Shown in pieces: positions 45,082-56,180 of a stretch of 64,000 nt of DNA. Under the pieces are notes generated by a model that was not told the DNA's origin, searched no databases, and saw nothing but the letters and a program-made list of their open reading frames with translations. Each line of letters opens with the position of its first letter. Position 1 is the stretch's first letter. The translations under genes were made by a program, and so were the position numbers. Source of the stretch: Providencia sp. (lineage in GTDB: Bacteria > Pseudomonadota > Gammaproteobacteria > Enterobacterales > Enterobacteriaceae); the NCBI RefSeq assembly GCF_003533305.1, contig NZ_DOEH01000032.1, positions 50,013 to 114,012 of the forward strand. The letters are read 5' to 3'.

Positions 45082-45395
45082 TTAACTCACTCACTTATTA
45101 TTTCATGGCTGCTATATAACATCTTGGTTACTATATAGAGTAAGCTGCAAATTTTAGCAGAGAATTTTTATTTGTAAGTAAGGTAACTATCTTAAAAGAT
45201 GGAATATTCCCCACTTTATACAGAAAAAAACAAGTGTAATTCCATTGCAATACACTTAAGTGATATATAATCTATTCATACCATAAATTTCTCTCGCACC
45301 CGATGACAATCTCATAACACAAAGTAGTGATATACTGTAAAGAGTATTAGGCTATTTATTATCTGGTATCCATTACATTACGTAGGAGTTTTATG
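45082..45395. other. Intergenic region before gstA
   Basis: AT-rich promoter region for the divergent DUF817 and gstA genes; no further element recognised. Confidence 0.4.
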
Positions 45396-46001
45396 ATGAA
45401 ATTGTATTACGCTCCAGGAGCTTGCTCTCTTTCTCCTCACATTATTTTGCGCGAAGCTGGGCTAGATTTCAGCATTGAACGCGTTAATCTTAAAGAAAAA
45501 AAGACCGAGAAAGGTGAAGATTTCTTAGTAATCAATCCCAAAGGTCAGGTTCCTACCTTAGTACTTGATAATGGTGACCAATTAACTGAAGGCGCAGTCA
45601 TTGTTCAGTATATTGCGGACCAAAAACCAGATAGGAATCTGATAGCGCTTCCAGGTTCAATGAAACGTTATCATCAATTAGAAGCATTAAACTTTATTTC
45701 TACTGAATTACATAAAAATTATGGCGCGCTATTTTCACCAAATAGCCCTGATGAAACTAAAGAAATGGCTAAAACAACATTATTAAAGAAATTTAAATAT
45801 GTTGATGACGTACTGGCAAAACAGGCATTTTTTGCGGGTGATAACTTTAGTGTCGCTGATGCTTATTTATTTACAGTCTCTAATTGGGCGAAAATAGTAG
45901 GTGTAGATTTAAGCCAACTAACTCACCTTACAAGTTACCTGGCTAAAATCGCAAAACGCCCGAAAGTTCAAGAAGCACTAGAAGCTGAAGGCTTGATTTA
46001 G
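45396..46001 (+). CDS. gstA: Glutathione S-transferase GstA (beta class)
   Basis: 201 residues, the E. coli length, from the second of two adjacent ATGs (AGGAG seven bases before). Cys10 in [10 protein letters not shown] is the beta-class residue that can bind glutathione; [10 protein letters not shown] and [12 protein letters not shown] form the glutathione site. Cytosolic detoxification enzyme. Precedes converging pdxY, as in E. coli. Confidence 0.95.
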   Translation: MKLYYAPGACSLSPHIILREAGLDFSIERVNLKEKKTEKGEDFLVINPKGQVPTLVLDNGDQLTEGAVIVQYIADQKPDRNLIALPGSMKRYHQLEALNFISTELHKNYGALFSPNSPDETKEMAKTTLLKKFKYVDDVLAKQAFFAGDNFSVADAYLFTVSNWAKIVGVDLSQLTHLTSYLAKIAKRPKVQEALEAEGLI

Positions 46002-46023
46002 ATTTTAAGCCACCAAAATAAAT

Positions 46024-46046
46024 ACAGCGCCTATATTCGGCGCTGT
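46024..46046. terminator. Bidirectional hairpin between gstA and pdxY
   Basis: ACAGCGCC/GGCGCTGT, 8-bp stem with a 7-base loop. T-tracts on both sides are weak. Confidence 0.65.
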
Positions 46047-46076
46047 TACTAAAATAATCAAATCAAAAAATAATAG

Positions 46077-46940
46077 TTAATCTAATTGCGTTGCACAAAA
46101 TTTATGCTCTGGATTAACCATTTTGTCTTGTGCAGCGACGAGCTGTAGCTCGTACTCACCCATTTCTTTTGTTTTAATCATGACTTCATATACAGCAGCA
46201 GCTACATGTTCTAGTGCTTTATCTAAAGGTTCCCCTTTCAATAAATTTACTAACATAAGACCACTAGTCAAATCACCAACACCTACTGGCTGTTTTTCAC
46301 CAAAATCAACAAGTGGACGACTCACATGCCAACTTTGCTTTTCAGTCACTAAAATCATTTCAAAACGATCAGCACGATAACCTGCTCGGCTGAGGTGCTT
46401 CACTAAAACTATTTTAGGGCCTTTTTGACATAACGCACGAGCTGCCATCACGGCTTGCTCAACGGAATTAATATCTTGTCCAGCTAATGTCTCTAACTCC
46501 AATAAATTTGGCGCAATAACATCACTAGCTTTCAATGCTTGATTACAAAAGAATTCAGCAACACCTGGTGCGACAATACAACCCTTTTCAGGATGACCCA
46601 TAACAGGATCACAAAAGTAAATTGCCTGAGGATTCGCTGTTTTAACTTTTTGCACAATCGCCAGAATGTCATTTCCCTGCTCAGGCGAGCCAATATAACC
46701 ACTTAATACTGCATCACAAATTTCTAATTTATGAATTTGAGCAAGTCCATTAACAATATCAGTCAGATGTTGTGCAGGAAATACACTGCCTGTCCATTGT
46801 GGGTATTGTGTATGATTTGAAAATTGCACGGTATTAAGAGGCCATACATCTACACCCATACGGCACATTGGGAATACAGCAGCACTATTTCCTGCACGAC
46901 CGAAAACAACGTGGGATTGTATTGATAATACGCTTTTCAT
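46077..46940 (-). CDS. pdxY: Pyridoxal kinase PdxY
   Basis: 287 residues of the ribokinase fold: [19 protein letters not shown] at the N-terminus, [17 protein letters not shown], and [15 protein letters not shown] with the catalytic Asp. Phosphorylates pyridoxal in the vitamin B6 salvage path. Downstream of tyrS and pdxH, so three genes in a row share a B6/tyrosyl theme as in E. coli. Confidence 0.96.
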   Translation of the reverse strand: MKSVLSIQSHVVFGRAGNSAAVFPMCRMGVDVWPLNTVQFSNHTQYPQWTGSVFPAQHLTDIVNGLAQIHKLEICDAVLSGYIGSPEQGNDILAIVQKVKTANPQAIYFCDPVMGHPEKGCIVAPGVAEFFCNQALKASDVIAPNLLELETLAGQDINSVEQAVMAARALCQKGPKIVLVKHLSRAGYRADRFEMILVTEKQSWHVSRPLVDFGEKQPVGVGDLTSGLMLVNLLKGEPLDKALEHVAAAVYEVMIKTKEMGEYELQLVAAQDKMVNPEHKFCATQLD

Positions 46941-47000
46941 TGAGAACCCAGAGAATTGTTATATCGAATGAAGAGAAATCAGTGATTAGCCATTGCTAAT

Positions 47001-47020
47001 AGCCCGGAAAACTCCGGGCT
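47001..47020 (-). terminator. Hairpin between tyrS and pdxY
   Basis: AGCCCGGA/TCCGGGCT, 8-bp GC-rich stem with a tetraloop but no T-run; may attenuate or protect rather than fully terminate. Confidence 0.5.
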
Positions 47021-47043
47021 GATATGACAAAGGTTAGTCAGAG

Positions 47044-48318
47044 CTATTTCCAATTAATTAAGCAGTCGTTTTTCTTACCGCGACGAACTAATGTATAGCG
47101 ACCAAACAAACGGTCTGCATCAGTAAAAATATACATTGGATCAATTTGCTTCTGACCATTAACGGCAACTGCATTTGAGCTAATAGCCGTTCTTGCTTGT
47201 CCGCGTGATGGCGCCAACTCTGAATCAACGAGCGCTTGTTGTAAATCTGCACCGTCTTCTAATGTGATAGAAGGCATACCATCTTGTGCTAATTGTTCAA
47301 CATCTGCTTCTGTTAAATCTGAAACTGCACCTGAGAACAAACTATCAGTAATACGTCTTGCTGCTGCTAAGCCTTCATCACCATGAACAAGCTTGGTTAC
47401 CATTTCAGCAAGAACATATTGTGCGCGTGGCGCCTTACCACTATTTTTATCTTCTTCTTCAAGTGCATCTATTTCACTCAACTCCATGAAAGTGAAGAAC
47501 TTCAAGAATCGATAAACATCAGAGTCCGCAGTATTAATCCAGAACTGATAAAATTTATATGGACTTGTTTTCTTAGGGTCAAGCCAAACAGCGCCGCCTT
47601 CGGTCTTACCAAATTTAGTACCGTCTGACTTAGTTATCAAAGGAACAGTCATACCAAACACTTGGTTTTGGTGTAAGCGTCGAGTTAAATCAATACCAGA
47701 GGTGATATTTCCCCATTGATCTGAGCCGCCAATTTGCAGCTCTACGCCATGTTCTTTATTAAGGGTTGCGAAGTCATAACCTTGAAGTAAGTTATAAGCG
47801 AATTCAGTAAAAGAAATACCAACATCATCACGATTCAGTCGTTGTTTAACTGATTCTCTGTTGATCATTTGGTTGACAGAAAAATGCTTACCGATATCAC
47901 GTAAAAATGTCAGTACGTCCATCTTACCAAACCAATCATAGTTATTAGCAAGCTTCGCACTGTTATCGCCACAATCAAAACTTAAAAAAGGCGAGACTTG
48001 GTTACGGATTTTATCTACCCACTCTTGAACGGTTTCTGCAGTATTTAATTTACGCTCAGTCGCTTTAAAACTCGGATCGCCAATTAGGCCCGTTGCGCCA
48101 CCGACCAACGCCACAGGCTTATGCCCGGCTAGTTGAAAACGTTTTAAACACAGCAAAGGAACCAGATGTCCCAAGTGCAAGCTGTCAGCGGTAGGATCGA
48201 AACCGCAATAGAGGGAGATAGGGCCCTGCGCCAGTCTCTCTGCTAACGCATTTTCATCTGTTACCTGGGCAACGAGGCCCCGCTCTTGCAATTGTTTTAT
48301 CAGGTTATTGCTAGACAT
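47044..48318 (-). CDS. tyrS: Tyrosyl-tRNA synthetase
   Basis: 424 residues, equal to E. coli TyrS, from the ATG at 48318 (GGAG six bases upstream). Class I motifs: HIGH-like [10 protein letters not shown] and KMSKS-like [10 protein letters not shown]-terminal S4 domain [18 protein letters not shown]. Charges tRNA-Tyr with tyrosine. Conserved [15 protein letters not shown] tyrosine pocket. Confidence 0.98.
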   Translation of the reverse strand: MSSNNLIKQLQERGLVAQVTDENALAERLAQGPISLYCGFDPTADSLHLGHLVPLLCLKRFQLAGHKPVALVGGATGLIGDPSFKATERKLNTAETVQEWVDKIRNQVSPFLSFDCGDNSAKLANNYDWFGKMDVLTFLRDIGKHFSVNQMINRESVKQRLNRDDVGISFTEFAYNLLQGYDFATLNKEHGVELQIGGSDQWGNITSGIDLTRRLHQNQVFGMTVPLITKSDGTKFGKTEGGAVWLDPKKTSPYKFYQFWINTADSDVYRFLKFFTFMELSEIDALEEEDKNSGKAPRAQYVLAEMVTKLVHGDEGLAAARRITDSLFSGAVSDLTEADVEQLAQDGMPSITLEDGADLQQALVDSELAPSRGQARTAISSNAVAVNGQKQIDPMYIFTDADRLFGRYTLVRRGKKNDCLINWK

Positions 48319-48473
48319 CAATGACTCCATCGGTTGAATTTTGTCTATCTATTTAAGTTACTGACAAGTTCAGAACTTATGTCATGAGCTTGTCAGTATG
48401 ATTTTTCAGTTTTTTTAAACGTAGCTATAGCATAAAGCGCATATCAATTAAGTACCAGCTAAAAAACCACTTA

Positions 48474-49127
48474 TTAAGGGGCTAATCTGTCAATTTTCCA
48501 GCCATCTGCTTCGCGTTGGTACAAAAAGCGATCATGGAGCCGATGTGCTCCACCCTGCCAAAACTCAACGCTATTAAAAACCACACGAAAGCCACCCCAA
48601 AAACTCGGTAATGGTACTTCGCCATTTTTAAATTTCTGCTTTAATTCTAGAAACTTACCTTCAAGAATACCGCGAGCCGAAATTTTGGATGATTGTTGTG
48701 ATGCCCACGCAGCAATTTGACTATCTTTTGGTCGACTATGAAAATACTTAACAACTTCTATCGGATTTAAACGCTCAGCAACACCAGTAAAATTGACCTG
48801 ACGCTCTAGCGGATACCAAGGAAAATGCAGACTAATTTTATTATTTTTTTCTAAATGCTGCGCTTTTCGGCTTCCCATATTAGTATAAAAAACTAAGCCT
48901 TTTTCATCAAAATGCTTCAACAGCACAATACGTTGATAAGGCTGCCCAGTTTCATCAACAGTCGCAACACTCATTGCCGTTGGATCGCTTAAACGCGCTT
49001 CACAAGCTTGTTTCAACCAATATTCAAACAACGTCAAAGGATCAAGCGGTAAATCATTACGTCTTAATCCCCCTTTGGTATACTCACGGCGCACTGATGC
49101 AAGATCTATTTCCTCGACTTCATTCAT
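48474..49127 (-). CDS. pdxH: Pyridoxamine/pyridoxine 5'-phosphate oxidase
   Basis: 217 residues from the ATG at 49127 with AAGGAG upstream. [29 protein letters not shown] (FMN binding) and [22 protein letters not shown] (substrate loop) match PdxH. FMN enzyme that makes pyridoxal 5'-phosphate. Precedes tyrS, and follows anmK by 34 bases. Confidence 0.97.
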   Translation of the reverse strand: MNEVEEIDLASVRREYTKGGLRRNDLPLDPLTLFEYWLKQACEARLSDPTAMSVATVDETGQPYQRIVLLKHFDEKGLVFYTNMGSRKAQHLEKNNKISLHFPWYPLERQVNFTGVAERLNPIEVVKYFHSRPKDSQIAAWASQQSSKISARGILEGKFLELKQKFKNGEVPLPSFWGGFRVVFNSVEFWQGGAHRLHDRFLYQREADGWKIDRLAP

Positions 49128-49161
49128 ATTCGTCTCCTTTGCTACAGTTATTTTATCAATA

Positions 49162-50283
49162 TTATTTCGTATCAATATTAATCGGATATATGGCACCTAA
49201 TACCGTTTCTTGGCTTGCACCAGTAACAGAAGCAAGATTACCCGATAATCCCGAAATTGTCCGTGCGGCAAGCCAAGCGAATGCTAATGCTTCCATATCA
49301 TCACCACTAAGCCCAAACTTATCACTGGAAGCCACTTCGATACCAGGTAACAATGCCGCTAACCTTTGCATTAAAAAATTATTTCTAGCTCCACCACCGC
49401 AAACAATTAAACGCTCGCACCCACCACATAATAGAACTTGATCCGCAATTGATACGGCGGTTAATTCACATAATGTGGTTTGAACATCCTGTGCAGAGAC
49501 TAACGGAAAATTTGATAAGTGTTGATCTAACCATTGCATGTTGAAATATTCGCGCCCAGTACTTTTTGGCGCAGAACGTCTAAAATAGACGTCATTGAGC
49601 ATTGCTTTCAATAGTGCAACATTAATATGCCCATGACTTGCCCATGTCCCGTCTTCATCATAAGCTTTCTGTTTGTGACGCCAAACCCATGTATCCATTA
49701 ACATATTTCCAGGTCCTGTATCATAACCCTTGACATAGGCGCCTGGAAGTAATGCTGTAATATTCGCAATACCGCCAATATTCAAAACAATTCGCTTTTC
49801 TATTGGATGCCCGAGAACCGCTAAATGGAATGCAGGCACTAATGGTGCCCCTTGCCCGCCATATGCCATATCTCTACGACGAAAATCGCCAACAGTAGTG
49901 ATCCCTGTTAATGCAGCAACACGATTATTATCACCAAGTTGCATTGTAAAAGGCTGTTCACTATCAGGTTCATGCCAAACTGTTTGTCCATGGCAACCTA
50001 TAGCGATAACATCTTCCGCAGGTAATCCCGTTGTTGTTAATAGTTGATTAATTGCCTCCGCATACAGCGTACCAAGCTCTCGATCAATTTTTCCTATTTC
50101 AGATAATGTGGCTTCTTGGCCTTGGCAAATATTTAAAATTCTCTTTTTCAATTCAACTGGAAATGCAACACTCAGACTTGATTGTTCTGCCACAAACTTA
50201 TCACTAATCGCTGCAAGAACAACATCGACACCGTCTAAACTGGTTCCTGACATAACCCCTATGTAACGACCCGACTTAATCAT
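49162..50283 (-). CDS. anmK: Anhydro-N-acetylmuramic acid kinase
   Basis: 373 residues from the ATG at 50283. ASKHA-fold kinase: [44 protein letters not shown] (catalytic Asp), [17 protein letters not shown]. Converts anhydro-MurNAc from cell-wall turnover to MurNAc-6-phosphate. Forms part of peptidoglycan recycling with MppA's substrate flow. Confidence 0.97.
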   Translation of the reverse strand: MIKSGRYIGVMSGTSLDGVDVVLAAISDKFVAEQSSLSVAFPVELKKRILNICQGQEATLSEIGKIDRELGTLYAEAINQLLTTTGLPAEDVIAIGCHGQTVWHEPDSEQPFTMQLGDNNRVAALTGITTVGDFRRRDMAYGGQGAPLVPAFHLAVLGHPIEKRIVLNIGGIANITALLPGAYVKGYDTGPGNMLMDTWVWRHKQKAYDEDGTWASHGHINVALLKAMLNDVYFRRSAPKSTGREYFNMQWLDQHLSNFPLVSAQDVQTTLCELTAVSIADQVLLCGGCERLIVCGGGARNNFLMQRLAALLPGIEVASSDKFGLSGDDMEALAFAWLAARTISGLSGNLASVTGASQETVLGAIYPINIDTK

Positions 50284-50804
50284 TATTCTTGTTCCTTCAA
50301 AGTGCACATTAACATCGTGAATTTAAACCATAAAAGATTGTGCTTTGCTGGTATGTTTTGTCAACAATTCCATTCAATTTCTAGGGCTAACTCGCAGGAT
50401 TCGATTATAATTAGTCAAACACATAAAATATTTGGATAAAATAAGTCCAAAACGACGTTTTTTTATACATTACGATTTATCATTTATAATCTGAGATACA
50501 TTGGCAACATTAATGAGAAGTGACTTGAACCGATGCGAAGGAAACATTAGATCCTATAATTAACGAGAAGTGATATTCATATAATGATTTAACTATAGTA
50601 TATTTAACAATGCGTGCCTTAGTCAGTGAAATATCTTCAATTTTGAGATAGTTTACCTAGTGTTTATCTTTTATTTAAATGAACATAAGTAATCTCAATA
50701 TCGATTCTTAATACGTTTTTTAATATACGTTGTTGTGTTTATAGCGAAAATAAATATACGATGCTATGTTAGTGCCACAGATAGCAAATCTCATAGGAGT
50801 TATT
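50284..50804. other. Intergenic region anmK-slyB
   Basis: Holds the divergent promoters. The only element recognised is the PhoP-box-like repeat at 50650-50666. Confidence 0.45.
50650..50666 (+). promoter_or_regulatory. PhoP box-like direct repeat before slyB
   Basis: AGTTTA-CCTAG-TGTTTA fits the (T/G)GTTTA-N5-(T/G)GTTTA PhoP site with one mismatch, about 140 bases before slyB. slyB is a known PhoP target in enterobacteria. Confidence 0.6.
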
Positions 50805-51272
50805 ATGCTTAAGAAAGTTTTTGTAGGTGTTGCTGCAGTTGCTGCATTATCAGGCTGTGTCAATACTAGTACGCTTTCTGGTGATACTATTTCGGCTCAG
50901 GATGCGAAACAAGTACAGACTGTTACTTATGGTACGATTCTGAATGCGCGCCCTGTCACCATTCAAGCAGGTGAAGATGGTAATATCATTGGTGCAATTG
51001 GTGGTGCTGTTCTTGGTGGCTTATTAGGTAATACCATCGGCGGCGGTACTGGTAATACACTTGCAACTGCTGCAGGTGCGATTGCAGGTGGTATGGCTGG
51101 CCAGCAAGCACAAGGTGCTTTAAATAAAAGCCAGGGTGTTCAGTTGGAAATCCGCTTAGACAGCGGTAAAAATATTGTTGTCGTTCAAAAACAAGATCCA
51201 ACTGCTTTCCGTAATGGTCAGCGTGTGATGATTGCAAATAGCGGTAATACTGTAACAGTATCACCTCGCTAA
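50805..51272 (+). CDS. slyB: Outer-membrane lipoprotein SlyB
   Basis: 155 residues, the E. coli length, from the ATG at 50805 (AGGAG upstream). Signal peptide and lipobox LSGC (Cys18), then a glycine-zipper region (IGAIGGAVLGGLLGNTIGGG, AAGAIAGGMAG) and a small beta domain. Glycine-zipper lipoprotein that forms membrane-stabilising complexes under envelope stress. Confidence 0.96.
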   Translation: MLKKVFVGVAAVAALSGCVNTSTLSGDTISAQDAKQVQTVTYGTILNARPVTIQAGEDGNIIGAIGGAVLGGLLGNTIGGGTGNTLATAAGAIAGGMAGQQAQGALNKSQGVQLEIRLDSGKNIVVVQKQDPTAFRNGQRVMIANSGNTVTVSPR

Positions 51273-51305
51273 TTAATGAACGCCAAAGCCATATTATAAT
51301 TAAGT

Positions 51306-51335
51306 ATGTTCACCGACACTGATGTCGGTGAACAT
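51306..51335 (+). terminator. Hairpin after slyB
   Basis: Perfect 13-bp stem ATGTTCACCGACA/TGTCGGTGAACAT with loop CTGA, 34 bases past slyB. No T-run, but a very stable end structure. The rest of 51336-51782 shows no gene. Confidence 0.65.
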
Positions 51336-51782
51336 GGCTTATTAGTAACGTTAGTCATTATTATTTAACTAGCGATATTTATTAAGTATCTGCTCTTTTT
51401 TCATGTTATTTCCCTCTTATAATAACGATACTCTCTCAATCAAGTAGAAATAATTGCACAAATTTCGCATATAAAAAATTAGATACTTGGTATTCAAATA
51501 ATACTATTATTACTTTTCTCCTTAAATTGTTTATCTATATTAAAATGTTTATTCTTACTACTACGCTGTAGATTAGTCTCTCAATCCTAATTCTTCATTT
51601 AACATATACAGCTTAGAACAATAAATTCCTAAAAATACAAAACACTGTCAATTATAATCAGCCTAATAGTAGGCAATATAAATCATAACATATGAAAATA
51701 ATTATAATTATAAAAGTGACCATTGTCGCATTTTTAATTATTCCATTTATAAATAACAAAACATTATTTACATACAAAATAG

Positions 51783-52217
51783 TTAAGAATTATTCTGTAA
51801 ATTTGTTATATTTTTCTCTAACCGTAAAAGTAACACAGATAATTGACTCAATTCATCTGGCGTAATGTTATTCAGAATTTCAACTCTTGTATTATTAATA
51901 ACTTGATCCACTGTTTTAATAAATGGCTCGGATTCATCGGTTAATTTAATCCTTTTTGCTCGTCTATCATTAGCGCATGTGTGACGTGATATTAATTTTT
52001 TCTCTTCTAGTTGATCGAGCGTTCTTACAAGTGATGGTTGTTCTATTCCAATCGCCTTCGCTAACTGAATCTGCGATTGCTCTGGTGGTAACTGACTAAT
52101 GTTATGTAATGTAACCCAGTGAGTTTGTGTTAACTTAAGAGGCTTTAAACGATGATCTATCAAAGCTCTCCACATACGAACTACACGTGATAGTTCAGAT
52201 CCGATTTGTGATTCCAA
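51783..52217 (-). CDS. slyA: MarR-family regulator SlyA
   Basis: 144 residues when started at the TTG 52217, which follows AAGGAGG by five bases and gives [13 protein letters not shown], the E. coli SlyA N-terminus; an upstream ATG would add 15 residues lacking in homologues. Winged helix [20 protein letters not shown] and RRAKRIKLT wing. Dimeric activator/counter-silencer that opposes H-NS at envelope and virulence genes. Convergent with slyB as in relatives. Confidence 0.96.
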   Translation of the reverse strand: MESQIGSELSRVVRMWRALIDHRLKPLKLTQTHWVTLHNISQLPPEQSQIQLAKAIGIEQPSLVRTLDQLEEKKLISRHTCANDRRAKRIKLTDESEPFIKTVDQVINNTRVEILNNITPDELSQLSVLLLRLEKNITNLQNNS

Positions 52218-52754
52218 TTTACCCTCCTTTATATAATTATAATGTATAAAAAATATACCCAACTCATATTATTTTTTAAATTATATATTAATTTCCCTTT
52301 ATACTTACAACATTTTATTGATGTTATACCTAGTAAATACCTATATATAGTTACTATTAATCACTTTCTAAGTGACTTGCATCTAATTATGGTTGTTTTA
52401 TTTTCATAACAAATCCAACCATACTGAAAAAGATAACCTATCAATTATCTTATTAATAAGAATAGCCTTACTCTTCTTTCGAATCTATCTATTTTAACCC
52501 TTATAGTAATTACATCTAACAATAAAAAAAGCAATAGCCAATAAACCCTTATAAAACAAAAGAATATAGTTGCTCTTAAAATTATGTTATTTACAGTTAG
52601 CTTTAATTAATCCCATAACCATTTTGAATAAATAAAATTTCATTGAAAGATTACTAAAGTAATTAATTTATATTAAATGATCAGTTATTAATTAATTTCA
52701 ATGTGCAATTGATATTAACTACAAAAAAAATAACTCATTACTTTGCGCAATACT
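52218..52754. other. AT-rich intergenic region slyA-ydhL
   Basis: About 540 bases, very AT-rich, with no gene, clear hairpin or binding site that I can name. Likely H-NS-type DNA and the slyA promoter. Confidence 0.4.
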
Positions 52755-52994
52755 TTAAAATAGTTGTTGTTGTGGAGTAACCTCATCGTCTTGCGTTACT
52801 TTTTTACTTGCTGCCCTTAGATAACGTTGGCGGCATAGACGTATAATGTTCCGCTTTTCTGCATCGGCAAATTTTAACCAGCCAAAGCGCTCATCACGAG
52901 TACGATAACAGCCTCGGCAATAGCCCTGCTCATTAGTTTGGCAAATACCACGGCATGGGCTAGGTATTTCAAAAAACTCGAGTTGTTCTGCCAT
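52755..52994 (-). CDS. ydhL: DUF1289 family protein YdhL
   Basis: 79 residues. CRGICQTNEQGYCRGCYRTRDER is split as CRGIC and YCRGCYRTRDERFGW: four Cys likely binding a metal or cluster. Small cytosolic protein of unknown function, in its E. coli place between slyA and gloA. Confidence 0.9.
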   Translation of the reverse strand: MAEQLEFFEIPSPCRGICQTNEQGYCRGCYRTRDERFGWLKFADAEKRNIIRLCRQRYLRAASKKVTQDDEVTPQQQLF

Positions 52995-53166
52995 CTTTAT
53001 GCCCCCAATGAGAATTGTAAATGTATGATATACTCTTTAAAATCAATATATACACTGTTTGCCTAAAAAATAAACTGCAATCGTTGGATTTAACCCTATC
53101 TGCACGTTATATTATTAGTAGGTAAATCGATTCAGGTTTATGAAATGAATTTTAAGGAGTTTTTTT

Positions 53167-53574
53167 ATGCGCTTACTTCATACCATGCTACGCGTAACTA
53201 ACATGCAACGTTCTCTTGATTTTTATACTAAAGTACTTGGGATGCGTCTTCTAAGAACCAGTGAAAATGAAGAATATAAATATTCTTTAGCTTTCGTTGG
53301 CTATAGTGATGAAAGCGAAGGTGCGGTCATAGAACTCACGTATAATTGGGGTGTTGACAGTTATGATATGGGCAACGCTTATGGCCATATTGCTTTAGGT
53401 GTTGATGATGTAGCGCAAACTTGCGACAACATCCGTAAAGCTGGCGGTAATGTCACACGCGAAGCGGGCCCAGTAAAAGGCGGTACAACAATCATCGCCT
53501 TTGTTGAAGACCCTGATAACTATAAAATCGAGCTCATTGAAAATAAAAGTGCAAGCAAAGGATTAGGCCACTAA
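53167..53574 (+). CDS. gloA: Glyoxalase I (lactoylglutathione lyase)
   Basis: 135 residues. Metal ligands: His5 (LLHTMLRV), Glu in AVIELTYNW, His in YGHIALGV and Glu in KIELIE. Ni-dependent enzyme that turns methylglyoxal-glutathione into S-lactoylglutathione. Start after AAGGAG. Confidence 0.97.
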   Translation: MRLLHTMLRVTNMQRSLDFYTKVLGMRLLRTSENEEYKYSLAFVGYSDESEGAVIELTYNWGVDSYDMGNAYGHIALGVDDVAQTCDNIRKAGGNVTREAGPVKGGTTIIAFVEDPDNYKIELIENKSASKGLGH

Positions 53575-53588
53575 GGCTCCTATCTTTT

Positions 53589-53623
53589 AAATTTAGGTAG
53601 TGAATTTAACTACCTAAATTTTC
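53589..53623 (+). terminator. Terminator after gloA
   Basis: 13-bp stem AAATTTAGGTAGT/ACTACCTAAATTT with a 7-base loop followed by T. AT-rich but long. Confidence 0.75.
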
Positions 53624-53699
53624 TGCTGAGTTTACCTGCAAAATTTTACTGGTTTTGGCATAATATAAGCCAACCAGAAACTCTAAAATGAAAGTCCTA

Positions 53700-54350
53700 A
53701 TGTCTGAAAAAAAAAATATGAATACCCTGGTTAGCCGTTTCAGGGGCTACTACCCTGTTGTAATCGATGTAGAAACAGGTGGATTTAACGCAAAAACAGA
53801 TGGATTGTTAGAAATTGCCGCCATTACATTAAAAATGGATAAAGACGGTTGGCTAGCAATTGATGAAACTCTACATTTTCATGTTGACCCATTTGAAGGT
53901 GCAAATTTAGAACCGGCTGCTCTCGCTTTTACAGGTATTGATCCAACAAACCCTCTACGCGGTGCAGTAAGTGAATACGATGCGCTTCATGCTATTTTTA
54001 AAGTTGTGCGTAAAGGTATAAAAAATACTGATTGTAATCGCGCTATTATCGTGGCTCATAATGCAAATTTTGACCATAGCTTTGTCATGAACGCTGCTGA
54101 GCGGGCAAGTTTAAAGCGTAACCCTTTTCACCCGTTCGCTACTTTTGATACCGCAGCTTTAAGTGGATTAGTTTTCGGTCAAACTATTCTCGCGAAAGCT
54201 TGTTCCACTGCCGGTATTCCTTTTGATGGCAAACAAGCTCACGGTGCACTATATGATACGAATCGTACTGCTTTATTATTTTGCGAAATCGTGAATAAAT
54301 GGAAAAAAATGGGTGGATGGCCTTTAGTCGAAGAAACTCAACAGCCCTAA
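53700..54350 (+). CDS. rnt: Ribonuclease T
   Basis: 216 residues from ATG 53700 (MSEKK), with a weak ribosome binding site; an in-frame ATG lies four codons earlier. DEDDh motifs: [40 protein letters not shown]. Trims 3' CCA ends of tRNA and other stable RNAs. Conserved [14 protein letters not shown]. Confidence 0.96.
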   Translation: MSEKKNMNTLVSRFRGYYPVVIDVETGGFNAKTDGLLEIAAITLKMDKDGWLAIDETLHFHVDPFEGANLEPAALAFTGIDPTNPLRGAVSEYDALHAIFKVVRKGIKNTDCNRAIIVAHNANFDHSFVMNAAERASLKRNPFHPFATFDTAALSGLVFGQTILAKACSTAGIPFDGKQAHGALYDTNRTALLFCEIVNKWKKMGGWPLVEETQQP

Positions 54351-54354
54351 ATTA

Positions 54355-54394
54355 AAAAGCCGGATTAGCATGAACACATACTAATCCGGCTTTT
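54355..54394. terminator. Bidirectional terminator between rnt and grxD
   Basis: AAAAGCCGGATTAG/CTAATCCGGCTTTT, 14-bp stem with a 12-base loop; A and T ends serve both strands. Confidence 0.85.
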
Positions 54395-54427
54395 ACATAT
54401 AAGCATTATGATAAAAAGAACAATCCG

Positions 54428-54775
54428 TTACTCGGCGTTCGCCTCATCAGCTGAACGATACTTATCTGCAGTTTCTTTAATCAACGTTTGAAGCTCACCA
54501 CGTTGAGCCATTTCCATAATAATATCGCAACCACCGACCAATTCGCCGTCAACCCACAGTTGAGGAAAAGTTGGCCAGTTTGCATATTTTGGCAACTCTG
54601 CACGAATATCTGGATTTTGCAGGATATCCACATAAGCAAATCGTTCACCACAAGAAGACAGTGCTTGTACTGCTTGTGCAGAAAAACCACAGCTCGGAAG
54701 TTTAGGAGAGCCTTTCATATATAATAAGATTGGGTTTTCTTTAATTTGGCGCTCGAGTCTTTCAATTGTCGTCAT
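54428..54775 (-). CDS. grxD: Monothiol glutaredoxin GrxD
   Basis: 115 residues with the CGFS active site (Cys29-Ser32) and WPTFPQLWVDGELVGGCDI for glutathione/2Fe-2S binding. Carries and delivers Fe-S clusters, with BolA partners. Same neighbourhood as in E. coli. Confidence 0.97.
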   Translation of the reverse strand: MTTIERLERQIKENPILLYMKGSPKLPSCGFSAQAVQALSSCGERFAYVDILQNPDIRAELPKYANWPTFPQLWVDGELVGGCDIIMEMAQRGELQTLIKETADKYRSADEANAE

Positions 54776-55440
54776 TTTTTACTTCCTTAAAACAAGGGTG
54801 CTGGTTTTGCAGTCAATCGCCAGTTCAATGCTAGATCCCACATGAACCTGCCTAGCTGACATAATATATTAGTCGGTAATAATAACCGGAATATCGAAAA
54901 CGTTATACACAAAATAGTTCGAGATACATGTAGGTAGCAAACGAAAATCACCGATAGACATAAAAAATTACGGCATTTCAATAACATAACGACCAACATG
55001 TTGGTGTATCACGGGTATATTGTTTCATATAATATGCCAGTTTTATAGAGGCATTACCATAACATGCAAAAAGATAACGCACCAATAGACTATATTGAAC
55101 CGCGCTCAAAAAATAATGTCCTCAAATTTACCTCTAGCCTATAGCAATAGATTAAATAATAAACCATTTAAATATTATTTTACTCTTAACCCACACTAAA
55201 AAATGCGTAACCATGTATTAGACACACGTGAATAGTACTTAGTTTTATTAATTCTATTAGCATAATAATAACACTTATTTTTTATAAGGTTTATCGTGCT
55301 ATCATTAATATATTACATATCCTATAGCAATAAATAAAAATCATATTTATCAGCTATAAATGAAAGATAGTCGATGATTTCCGCTCGCATTGTGAGCAAA
55401 CACCCAAGCAAGTTGATTCAAAGTAACTAAGGAGTAAGCA
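54776..55440. other. Intergenic region grxD-sodB
   Basis: Divergent promoters, no gene. Two short minus-strand frames near 54787-54999 lack a ribosome binding site. A perfect 14-base palindrome ACCAACATGTTGGT at 54992-55005 may be an operator. The sodB leader contains GCTC-GCATTGT-GAGC (55383-55397). Confidence 0.45.
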
Positions 55441-55444
55441 ATGT
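55434..55444 (+). promoter_or_regulatory. Predicted RyhB pairing site on sodB
   Basis: GTAAGCAATGT spans the end of the ribosome binding site and the start codon. It is identical to plus-strand 38576-38586 inside ryhB, so the RyhB RNA (ACATTGCTTAC) pairs with all 11 bases. E. coli RyhB represses sodB at the same place. Confidence 0.8.
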
Positions 55445-56019
55445 CATTTGAACTACCCGCTCTACCATATGAAAAAGATGCTTTAGAGCCTTATATCTCA
55501 TCTGAAACATTAGAGTACCACTATGGTAAGCATCACAATACCTATGTTGTTAATCTGAATAATCTGATTAAAGGCACTAACTTCGAAGGTAAATCATTAG
55601 AAGATATAATTAAAACATCTGAAGCAGGCATATTCAACAATGCTGCTCAAGTTTGGAATCATACCTTTTATTGGCACTGCCTTGCACCTAACGCAGGTGG
55701 AGAACCAACAGGTAAAGTCGCCGATGCTATCAATAAAGCGTTTGGATCTTTTGCTCAATTCAAAGAACAATTCACGGACTCTGCAATTAAAAACTTTGGT
55801 GCAGGTTGGACTTGGTTAGTGAAAAAAGCAGATGGTAGTTTAGCTATCGTCAATACTTCCAATGCAGCAACACCGGTATCTGGTGACGATAAGCCTATAC
55901 TGACTGTTGATATTTGGGAACATGCTTATTACATTGACTATCGTAATGCACGCCCTAAATACTTAGAAAATTTCTGGTCTTTAGTAAACTGGAAATTTGT
56001 TGAAGAAAATTTAGCATAA
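55441..56019 (+). CDS. sodB: Superoxide dismutase, Fe-type
   Basis: 192 residues. Metal ligands: His27 (YHYGKHHNTYV), His in VWNHTFYW, Asp and His in VDIWEHAYYIDY. AQVWNHTFYW favours iron over manganese. Cytosolic. GGAG lies in the leader. Likely repressed by RyhB when iron is scarce and by FnrS without oxygen. Confidence 0.97.
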   Translation: MSFELPALPYEKDALEPYISSETLEYHYGKHHNTYVVNLNNLIKGTNFEGKSLEDIIKTSEAGIFNNAAQVWNHTFYWHCLAPNAGGEPTGKVADAINKAFGSFAQFKEQFTDSAIKNFGAGWTWLVKKADGSLAIVNTSNAATPVSGDDKPILTVDIWEHAYYIDYRNARPKYLENFWSLVNWKFVEENLA

Positions 56020-56036
56020 TTCAAATTGTTAATATG

Positions 56037-56073
56037 ATTAAGGGCGAGTTATTTTCTCGCCCTTAATCTTTTC
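56037..56073 (+). terminator. Terminator after sodB
   Basis: ATTAAGGGCGAG/CTCGCCCTTAAT, 12-bp stem, 7-base loop, then CTTTTC. Confidence 0.88.
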
Positions 56074-56096
56074 ATCCAATGAGGATGTGAATATAA

Positions 56097-56180
56097 TCAG
56101 AACAGATGTACCGCAAACACAATAATTACGGCTAGCGAACCTAATGCTGCAAATAATCCAAATTTAAAATCTGTATCCAT
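56097..56180 (-). CDS. ynhF: YnhF-like small membrane protein
   Basis: 27 residues: MDTDFKFGLFAALGSLAVI then a helix ending AVHLF. AGAGGAA lies before the ATG. Start (M-x-TD-x-KF) and size match E. coli YnhF, a 29-residue stress-related inner-membrane peptide that is also located between sodB and purR. Confidence 0.8.
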   Translation of the reverse strand: MDTDFKFGLFAALGSLAVIIVFAVHLF

